Shown here: positions 1-4,314 of the stretch, one piece after another
Layout of the letters: each line of letters opens with the position of its first letter
Position numbering within the stretch: the first letter of the stretch is position 1
DNA from: Candidatus Methylomirabilota bacterium
GTDB taxonomy: Bacteria > Methylomirabilota > Methylomirabilia > Methylomirabilales > JACPAU01
Assembly: GCA_023249205.1 (NCBI GenBank)
Contig: JAHFDC010000055.1
Span: 1-6,414 of the forward strand
DNA: 6,414 nucleotides
Direction: 5' to 3'
Position numbers and translations under genes: made by a program
The notes under the pieces: generated by a model
Databases searched by the model: none
What the model saw: only the letters and a program-made list of their open reading frames with translations
Told to the model about the DNA's origin: nothing

Positions 1-1
1 G

Positions 2-820
2 GACGCGCGCCTTGACCTCCTGCGCTACCCTGAGCCGTTCCAGCAGATCGCCGGGGAGGTTCGCTTCACCAGCGGGACCACTGTCTCCCGGTTGCGGGGT
101 CGGCTGGGGGAGGGGCGGCTGACGGCGGACGTGCAGGTGTGGCACCAGGATGGACGGCGGGCCGTCGAGTTCACCTTCGCTCTCGCCGCCGCCGAGGCGG
201 ACCGGGTCCTGCGCGTCCAGGGGACGGATCGGGGTCGAATATCGGGGAGGCTGAACGCCGACGGGACGCTCAGAGCGGAGGCGGCGGGAGGGCCCCAGTT
301 TTGGCGGAGCCTCGGCGGGCGACTGAACCTCCAGGTTCTGGGCGGTCAGATCCGCAGGTTCCGGACGCTGGCCAAGGTCCTTGGCTTCCTGAACCTGGCT
401 GAGCTCTTCGAAGTCCCCGGGGGCCCGGATCGGGCGGATCGGGCCTGGCCCTACACCCAGATCAGCGGCACCTTCGCTCTGGAACGGGGGGTAGCCCGGA
501 CGGAGGATCTACGCCTGGAGAGCAACACGATGAAGGTGGCAGCCGCAGGGGGCATTGACCTGGCCGAGGAGACCCTTGCCGTAACCTTGGCGGTGCAGCC
601 GCTCCAGCGCCTTGATGCGGTGCTGGCCCGGATCCCTGTCGCCGGCTACATCCTCACCGGGAAGGAGGGGCGGTTCGTCACCGTCTACGTGAGCGCGAAG
701 GGCCCCATTGATGATCCGCAGATCCGCGGCGAGACCCTGATGACCCTGGGCCGGGGGCTCACCGGCTTCTTCGAGAGCTTCCTGGGCGCCCCAGGCCAGC
801 TCCTGCCGGCTCCCCGGTAA
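2..820 (+). CDS. AsmA-like C-terminal domain protein (YhdP type), 5'-truncated
   Basis: The frame is open from the first bases of the window to a TAA at 818-820, giving 272 visible residues. The true start lies upstream; the TTG at 92 is only an internal codon. The last ~190 residues follow the AsmA/YhdP C-terminal pattern: a segment on a glycine-rich strand (LQVLGGQIRRF), then LAKVLGFLNLAELF, then YTQISGTFALERG, a 'T-x-DL-x-LES' stretch with AAAGGIDL, and a final IPVAGYILTG...VSAKGPIDDPQI. These are the amphipathic beta strands and closing helix typical of large AsmA-family proteins. Known members are anchored in the inner membrane and span the periplasm, and are implicated in phospholipid transport to the outer membrane. 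The missing N-terminus should carry a membrane anchor. No terminator is visible after the stop. Family assignment is good; the exact paralogue cannot be named from a fragment. Confidence 0.8.
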   Translation, partial: DARLDLLRYPEPFQQIAGEVRFTSGTTVSRLRGRLGEGRLTADVQVWHQDGRRAVEFTFALAAAEADRVLRVQGTDRGRISGRLNADGTLRAEAAGGPQFWRSLGGRLNLQVLGGQIRRFRTLAKVLGFLNLAELFEVPGGPDRADRAWPYTQISGTFALERGVARTEDLRLESNTMKVAAAGGIDLAEETLAVTLAVQPLQRLDAVLARIPVAGYILTGKEGRFVTVYVSAKGPIDDPQIRGETLMTLGRGLTGFFESFLGAPGQLLPAPR

Positions 821-879
821 TCCCCCGCGGGCGTTGCGCGCATCGTCGTGGATCTCGGAATGGCTGGAGAGGTCCCGGG

Positions 880-908
880 TTGGGCCGGGTGCCGCTGCAT
901 GCTATAGT
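880..908 (+). promoter_or_regulatory. Extended -10 promoter for the deoxyhypusine-synthase-like gene
   Basis: A -35-like TTGGGC (880-885) is followed by a 17-nt spacer and TATAGT (903-908), with the TG of an extended -10 element at 900-901. Transcription would begin near 915, leaving a leader of about 13 nt that still contains the GGAGG ribosome site. The -35 box is weak (TTG matches only), but the TGnTATAGT element is strong for such GC-rich DNA. Nearly the same arrangement stands before rfaE2 at 3624-3652. Confidence 0.6.
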
Positions 909-918
909 CCGTCCATCT

Positions 919-923
919 GGAGG
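919..923 (+). promoter_or_regulatory. Ribosome binding site deciding the start at 928
   Basis: GGAGG lies 4 nt before the ATG at 928. The in-frame TTG at 880, which would add 16 residues, has no such site and coincides with the proposed -35 box, so the ATG is preferred. Confidence 0.75.
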
Positions 924-927
924 CACC

Positions 928-1884
928 ATGGCCGAGGAATTTCCCCGGATCGATCTGACCAGGCTCAAGACCTACCCGCTCCGGTCCCGCTCGAGTAAGG
1001 TGCAGGCGGCCGACCTGGGGAGGGCCTGGACACGCGGGGGGAGGCTGACGGAGTTTCTCCAGCGCCTCCCGCGGATCCTGGCCGGGAGCGACTTCCGGGC
1101 GGTCGTGGCCGCGATCCTGACGGCGCGCCGGCGGAGCAAGCCGGTCATCGCCGGGGTGGGGGGGCATGTCATCAAGGTCGGCTGCTCGCCCCATATGATA
1201 GACCTCATGGAGCGGGGCGTGATCACAGCCCTGGCCATGAACGGCGCCTGCGCCATCCACGACTTCGAGCTGGCCTACGCCGGCTTCACGTCGGAGGACG
1301 TGGAGGGGGGGCTCGCGGCCGGGGAGTTCGGGATGGCCGCCGAGACGGGGGAGATGATCAATCAGGCGGTCACGGAGGGCCGCGCGAAGGGTTGGGGGTT
1401 CGGCCGGGCGCTCGGGGAGAAGATCCGGACCCTGAAGCTCCCCCACGAGGATCTCAGCCTCTTTGCCGCCGCGGTCCGCCTGGGGCTCCCCGCCACGGTG
1501 CACGTCGCGATCGGGACCGACATCGTGCATATGCACCCGGCCTGCGACGGGGCGGCGGTGGGCGAGACCACGCTGCGCGACTTCCACCTCCTCACGGCCC
1601 TGGTGGCGACGATGGGAGGGGGCGGGGTCTATCTCAATCTGGGCTCAGCGGTCCTGCTCCCGGAGGTCTTCGTGAAGGCCCTCACCGTGGCGCGCAACGC
1701 CGGGCACGCGGTGACCGACATTACCACCGTCAACTGCGATTTCCTCCAGCACTACCGGCCGACCCAGAACGTGGTCCGGCGCCCGGTGTCCGGCGGGGCG
1801 GGCAAGGGGTACGCCCTCACCGGCCACCACGAGCTCCTGCTCCCCCTCCTGTGCGCCGCCCTCGTGGAGGGCTGGCAGGGGTAG
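928..1884 (+). CDS. Deoxyhypusine-synthase-like protein, function unknown
   Basis: The product is 318 residues, close to archaeal deoxyhypusine synthase length, and is soluble with no signal peptide or membrane segment. Residues 71-130 (KPVIAGVGGHVIKVG, a hydrophobic helix, then LAMNGACAIHDFE) line up with the part of deoxyhypusine synthase where a Rossmann-like core leads into a 'TTAGGVEED' loop. Residues 228-262 (a GGG turn, LNLGSAVLLPEVF, ARNAGH) and 296-312 (LTGHHELLLPLL) line up with its C-terminal half. Residues 191-205 (VHVAIGTDIVHMHP) form a histidine-rich segment that looks family-specific. Deoxyhypusine synthase transfers the butylamine group of spermidine to a lysine of eIF5A, which bacteria lack, and the lysine that forms its enzyme intermediate has no counterpart here. 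A different reaction is therefore likely. The fold assignment rests on remembered alignments; I have no confident function. The stop TAG lies 5 bp from the end of the convergent DUF3106 gene. Confidence 0.6.
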   Translation: MAEEFPRIDLTRLKTYPLRSRSSKVQAADLGRAWTRGGRLTEFLQRLPRILAGSDFRAVVAAILTARRRSKPVIAGVGGHVIKVGCSPHMIDLMERGVITALAMNGACAIHDFELAYAGFTSEDVEGGLAAGEFGMAAETGEMINQAVTEGRAKGWGFGRALGEKIRTLKLPHEDLSLFAAAVRLGLPATVHVAIGTDIVHMHPACDGAAVGETTLRDFHLLTALVATMGGGGVYLNLGSAVLLPEVFVKALTVARNAGHAVTDITTVNCDFLQHYRPTQNVVRRPVSGGAGKGYALTGHHELLLPLLCAALVEGWQG

Positions 1885-1889
1885 GCCAC

Positions 1890-2456
1890 TCAGCGCCCTC
1901 CAGGCCGCCGACGGCCGGGGGGTGCCTGGCTCGGCGGATCCCGGCGGGGGACCGGTTCCGTTCCTCTTTGCATCTCCCGGAACGTTTCTCGCAGCCGCCG
2001 CCGCTCTTCCGGGGTCAGATCCCGGAGTCCCTGCCATTCCTCCCGTAGCCGCAGGCGCTCCTCCGGCGGCAGGGCCTGCCAGGCCCGCTGGCTCCGCCGG
2101 ATGGCGTCCCGTTCCGCCTCACTCAGCCCCTGCCAGCGCTGGAGATTCTCGCGGAGGCGCTCCCGCTCCATCGGGCCAAGACGCTGGAGCATCTCCTGCC
2201 GCTCGCGGAAGGCCTCCCGTTCCTCGGGGCTGAGGTGCTGCCACCGCTCGAAGTTGCTTCGGATCCGGGCCCGCTCCTCGGGAGAAAGGCTCCGCCACCG
2301 CTGCCAGGCTTCCTCGAGCCGAGCCCGCTCGGGTGGGCCCGGGCCCGCCGGGGGCTCGGCGGCCCTGGCTGGCGGGAGGAGCGGCACCAGGGCCGCCCAC
2401 GCCAGGAGCAGAGCGACCGCGCGGCGGATGGCCCCGTGGAGCCTCGGTCGTCCCAT
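1890..2456 (-). CDS. Exported DUF3106-type helical repeat protein
   Basis: The ATG at 2456-2454 is preceded by GAGG with a 6-nt gap, the SD partly overlapping the stop of the anti-sigma gene. The frame extends further upstream, but that part only shadows the anti-sigma gene. The 188-residue product starts with a signal peptide: basic residues at 3-12, a hydrophobic stretch at 13-28, and a likely cut after ARA or ARAA (residues 30-33). Residues 54-161 are six exact 18-residue repeats rich in W, L, E and R, each with a core like LSPEER, which is the DUF3106 signature. Residues 162-188 are a proline- and arginine-rich tail. The mature protein should be a periplasmic, mainly alpha-helical, highly charged rod or bundle. 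As third gene of a sigma/anti-sigma operon it may take part in sensing or be an accessory of the response. The biochemical role of DUF3106 is not known to me. The stop TGA (1892-1890) faces the convergent gene at 5 bp. Confidence 0.82.
   Translation of the reverse strand: MGRPRLHGAIRRAVALLLAWAALVPLLPPARAAEPPAGPGPPERARLEEAWQRWRSLSPEERARIRSNFERWQHLSPEEREAFRERQEMLQRLGPMERERLRENLQRWQGLSEAERDAIRRSQRAWQALPPEERLRLREEWQGLRDLTPEERRRLRETFREMQRGTEPVPRRDPPSQAPPGRRRPGGR
1974..2297 (-). repeat. Six tandem 18-residue (54-nt) coding repeats
   Basis: Within the DUF3106-type protein, units begin at residues 54, 72, 90, 108, 126 and 144 with no gap or insertion. The first reads WRSLSPEERARIRSNFER. Position 1 is W or L, position 4 L, position 6 usually P, positions 8-9 ER, position 12 I/L/F, position 13 R. 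Residues 36-53 look like a worn seventh copy (P6, E8, R9, A10, R11, L12 and R18 kept). DNA identity between units is lower than protein similarity, so the array seems old and under selection at the protein level. Confidence 0.9.
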
Positions 2457-2464
2457 CGGTTGCC

Positions 2465-2962
2465 TCACGTGGCGCGCCCCTGGGAGGCCAGGGTGCGGAG
2501 GAGCTCGTAGTCCTGCAGGATGTCCACGTCCTCCAGAAGCTCCAGGTCCCGGACCACCTCCAGGTTGCGGAGGAGGGCGGTCTCCTCCGGCGTCGGCCCG
2601 GACGGGGCGAAGGGGAAAAGCCCCCGGCCTGCCAGGAGGGTCACCCCGACGACAAGCAGGAGGGCAGCCGCAACCCCCGCCCAGGCCCACGCGCGCACGG
2701 GAAGGGGGCGCGCGGGCCCGGCGGCGCGCTGTCGGAGCCCGAGCCGGCGGGCCATCTCCTGCCGGGATGCCGCCCAGTAGGGGGCCGGGGGCTCCGGCAC
2801 CGGATCCTGGGCGACCGTCCGGAGGAGTTCCCGCAGGGCGGCGGCCTCCGCCCGACAGGCGCCGCAGTCGGCTAGGTGGCGCTCCACCTCGGGCGGGAGC
2901 GCCCCGGCCAGGGCCCCGTCGGCCACCTCGATCAGGAGGGCCTGGATTTCATCGCACCGCAT
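2465..2962 (-). CDS. Zinc-finger (ZAS, zf-HC2) anti-sigma factor with one membrane span
   Basis: The ATG at 2962-2960 has a strong SD, AGGAGGG (2974-2968), 5 nt before it, and the gene overlaps the sigma gene by 14 nt, so translation is probably coupled. The 165-residue product has C3, then H29, C33 and C36, the Cys-x25-His-x3-Cys-x2-Cys zinc site of ZAS anti-sigma factors (MRCDEI... HLADCGAC). This cytoplasmic part (1 to about 88) normally clamps the partner ECF sigma. A basic linker is followed by a single hydrophobic span at about 92-112, with the positive charges on the cytoplasmic side, placing residues 113-165 in the periplasm. That short tail contains five consecutive hexads (128-157) of acidic and aliphatic residues. 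No large sensor domain is present, so the signal may be sensed through another protein, possibly the exported DUF3106 protein encoded next. Role by family is confident; the signal is unknown. Confidence 0.85.
   Translation of the reverse strand: MRCDEIQALLIEVADGALAGALPPEVERHLADCGACRAEAAALRELLRTVAQDPVPEPPAPYWAASRQEMARRLGLRQRAAGPARPLPVRAWAWAGVAAALLLVVGVTLLAGRGLFPFAPSGPTPEETALLRNLEVVRDLELLEDVDILQDYELLRTLASQGRAT
2492..2581 (-). repeat. Five tandem hexapeptide repeats in the anti-sigma tail
   Basis: Residues 128-157 of the anti-sigma factor divide cleanly into five six-residue units, for example LELLED (140-145) and VDILQD (146-151). Position 2 is E or D in four of the five, positions 3 and 4 are always aliphatic, and position 6 is D, N or T. 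The stretch is acidic and predicted to face the periplasm. Confidence 0.75.
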
Positions 2963-3509
2963 CGGATCCCTCCTGCGCCCCGTACCCTTGGAGGCGCGCC
3001 CGCAGGTTCCGGACCGCATGGAAGAAGTTGGCCTTCGCCGTTCCCTCCGAGCAGTCGAGGATCTCGGCAATGGCCTTGTGGGAAAGTCCCTGCTGCACCC
3101 GGAGGATGACCGTGGCCCGTTGCTGGGGGGGGAGGCTCGCGATGGCGGCCGCCACCGCCGCCTGGCGCTCGGATTCCGCCAGGGCCTCGAGCGCCCCCGG
3201 GGCCGGGTCGGCCAGGGCCGTGGTCTCCTTCGTGGCTTCCGGCATCTTCCCGCGCCGGTGGTTGAGGCAGAGATTCAGGGTAATCCGGTAGAGCCAGGTG
3301 TACAGGCTCGAGCGGCCGTCGAAGCGGGGCAGGGCGCGGTAGGCCCGGAGGAACGCCTCCTGGGCCAGGTCCTTCGCGTCCTCCATGTTCCGGGTGAACC
3401 GGTAGGCCAGCCGGTACAGGTCCCGCTGGTACGCGGCGATCACCGCCTCGAAGGCACTCGCATCTCCCGCCCTGAGGCGGCCGAGGAGCGCCTCGTCTGG
3501 TTCGTGCAC
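2949..3509 (-). CDS. ECF RNA polymerase sigma factor (RpoE-like, sigma-70 family)
   Basis: The start is a GTG (3509-3507) with GGGAGG (3520-3515) 5 nt upstream. The 186-residue product is the usual ECF size, with region 2 and region 4 only. Region 2 spans about residues 13-87 and contains the core-binding helix (DLYRLAYRFTRNMEDAKDLAQEAF begins at D30) and the -10 recognition part around FDGRSSLYTWLYRI (63-76), followed by LNHRR. Region 4 spans about 112-174, with SLPPQQRATVILR (125-137), the helix-turn-helix GLSHKAIAEILDCSEGTAKA (141-160) and FFHAVRNLRARL. In the cell it would direct RNA polymerase to a small envelope or stress regulon when released by the overlapping anti-sigma gene product. 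The promoter seen upstream looks like a housekeeping one, and I find no convincing ECF-type autoregulatory site. The family is secure; the regulon cannot be told from here. Confidence 0.93.
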   Translation of the reverse strand: MHEPDEALLGRLRAGDASAFEAVIAAYQRDLYRLAYRFTRNMEDAKDLAQEAFLRAYRALPRFDGRSSLYTWLYRITLNLCLNHRRGKMPEATKETTALADPAPGALEALAESERQAAVAAAIASLPPQQRATVILRVQQGLSHKAIAEILDCSEGTAKANFFHAVRNLRARLQGYGAQEGSDAVR

Positions 3510-3589
3510 CCGGTCCTCCCCGCGGCCGCCGGCTCCTACTCTCTCTTAGACCCGCGGGCCCCGCCGACGTGTAGTTCGACCTGGGACGG

Positions 3590-3618
3590 GTTATACGACC
3601 CCTCTCCGGAGAAGGCAA
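3590..3618 (-). promoter_or_regulatory. Housekeeping-type promoter of the sigma/anti-sigma/DUF3106 operon
   Basis: On the minus strand, TTGCCT (3618-3613) and TATAAC (3595-3590) are separated by exactly 17 nt. The -10 matches the sigma-70 consensus at five of six positions and the -35 at four. Transcription would start near 3583, giving a leader of about 74 nt before the GTG start of the sigma gene. Confidence 0.6.
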
Positions 3619-3623
3619 GACCG

Positions 3624-3652
3624 TTGGCCCTCTGCCCCCCCCGTGCTATAGT
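3624..3652 (+). promoter_or_regulatory. Extended -10 promoter of rfaE2
   Basis: TTGGCC (3624-3629), a 17-nt spacer, and TATAGT (3647-3652) with TG at 3644-3645. Transcription should start at about 3659-3663. Its -35 box lies only 5 bp from the -35 box of the leftward sigma-operon promoter, so the two polymerases would compete for, or share, the same stretch. Confidence 0.62.
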
Positions 3653-3662
3653 CTTGCGCACG

Positions 3663-3719
3663 ATGCATTTCGCTGCCGCAGGCGCGCGTTGCGACGAACG
3701 GCAGGTGGAAGCGGCGTGA
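3663..3719 (+). CDS. Possible 18-codon leader peptide upstream of rfaE2
   Basis: An ATG at 3663 opens an 18-codon frame (starting MHFAAAG) that ends in TGA at 3717-3719. The TGA overlaps the proposed GTG start of rfaE2 as GTGA. The ATG lies roughly 3-4 nt from the expected transcription start, so it would be leaderless or nearly so, and there is no SD. The overlap would let a terminating ribosome restart at rfaE2. Such a short frame can arise by chance; there is no evidence of translation beyond its position. Confidence 0.3.
   Translation: MHFAAAGARCDERQVEAA
3703..3708 (+). promoter_or_regulatory. Ribosome binding site deciding the rfaE2 start
   Basis: AGGTGG lies 7 nt before the GTG at 3716. 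The alternative in-frame TTG at 3689 has no purine-rich site at a suitable distance, so the GTG is chosen. Confidence 0.6.
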
Positions 3720-4243
3720 AGCGCAGCCGGAAGGGCCGTTCTGTTCCTGGTCCGACCTATGCGGGCAAGATCCGGGACCGGGACGCAGCCGTGGCGGCAG
3801 TCCGGGACTGGCAGGGGGCGGGGAAGACGGTGGTCTTCACGAACGGCTGCTTTGACCTGCTCCACTGGGGCCACGTCCGGTTCCTGGACGCGGCCCGCAC
3901 CCTCGGGGACACGCTGGTGGTGGGGCTGAACACGGATGCCTCCGTCCGGGGGGTGAAGGGGACCGGCCGACCCATCGTCCCGGCGGCGGAGCGGGCCGAG
4001 GTGCTGGCCGCGCTCGCCGCCGTGGACCTGGTGGTCCTCTTTGATGAACCGGATCCGGACGCGCTGATCGCGGCCCTGCACCCGGACATCCTGGTCAAGG
4101 GGGCCGATTGGCCTCCCGATCAGATCATCGGGCGGGAGGTGGTGGAAGCGGGGGGCGGGGTGGTTAAGTCGGTCCCCCTGACCCCCGGAGCTTCCACCTC
4201 CGGTCTCATCGCCCGCATCCTGGAGCGGCACCGCCCAAAGTAA
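3716..4243 (+). CDS. rfaE2: D-glycero-beta-D-manno-heptose 1-phosphate adenylyltransferase (stand-alone RfaE2)
   Basis: The cytoplasmic enzyme transfers AMP from ATP to heptose 1-phosphate, giving ADP-D-glycero-beta-D-manno-heptose and pyrophosphate, the activated sugar for LPS inner core. From the GTG start it has 175 residues, slightly longer than typical stand-alone members, because of a basic N-terminal extension of about 18 residues. Nucleotidyltransferase signatures are clear: FTNGCFDLLH (41-50), the HxGH motif as HWGH (50-53), GDTLVVGLNTDASVRGVKG (64-82), RPIVPAAERAEVL (85-97), HPDILVKGADW (122-132) and a terminal STSGLI (160-165). Tryptophan at the x of HxGH is less usual but allowed. 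The kinase half found fused in HldE is absent, so the heptose kinase and phosphatase steps must be encoded elsewhere. It is expressed from its own promoter and closed by an intrinsic terminator. An FAD-synthetase-like or glycerol-3-phosphate cytidylyltransferase assignment fits less well. Confidence 0.9.
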   Translation: MKRSRKGRSVPGPTYAGKIRDRDAAVAAVRDWQGAGKTVVFTNGCFDLLHWGHVRFLDAARTLGDTLVVGLNTDASVRGVKGTGRPIVPAAERAEVLAALAAVDLVVLFDEPDPDALIAALHPDILVKGADWPPDQIIGREVVEAGGGVVKSVPLTPGASTSGLIARILERHRPK

Positions 4244-4255
4244 GGCGGTCCGCCT

Positions 4256-4303
4256 CCCCCTCGCTGCCGGGGCCCCAATGACCCCTGGCAGGGGGGGGTT
4301 TTT
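4256..4303 (+). terminator. Intrinsic terminator after rfaE2, abutting mfd
   Basis: A 9-bp stem, CTGCCGGGG (4264-4272) with CCCTGGCAG (4283-4291; one G-T pair), encloses a 10-nt loop. C's at 4256-4260 can pair with G's in 4292-4298 to lengthen it, and T5 follows at 4299-4303. This is a classical rho-independent terminator 12 nt after the rfaE2 stop. Confidence 0.85.
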
Positions 4304-4314
4304 GTGTTTGGCCA

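Noticed and set aside
821..879. Terminator or small gene between the AsmA-like gene and the next promoter
   Set aside because: No stem followed by T's and no frame with a ribosome site; I see nothing definable here.
685..1587. A 300-codon minus-strand frame opposite the AsmA-like and deoxyhypusine-synthase-like genes
   Set aside because: It spans the end of one good gene, a promoter and the start of another, and shows no domain or plausible ribosome site. It is a shadow of the plus-strand genes.
1903..1920. Hairpin GGCCG/CGGCC followed by G's as a terminator for the deoxyhypusine-synthase-like gene
   Set aside because: The stem has only 5 bp, there is no T-run, and it lies inside the coding end of the DUF3106 gene. 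Such short inverted repeats are common at this GC content.
2101..3291. A 396-codon plus-strand frame across the sigma operon
   Set aside because: It runs antisense to three recognisable genes with their own SD sites; its product is arginine/proline-rich low complexity.
3548..3581. ECF-like promoter (GAACT ... TCTAA) on the minus strand upstream of the sigma gene, suggesting autoregulation
   Set aside because: The gap between the two elements is about 20 nt or more, longer than the 15-17 typical for RpoE-type promoters, and the -35 part lacks the full GGAACTT. The TTGCCT-N17-TATAAC promoter is better supported.
4279..4308. A promoter for mfd inside the terminator (TGACCC ... TTGTGT)
   Set aside because: Neither box resembles a consensus beyond a few bases, and both lie within the stem and T-run of the terminator.
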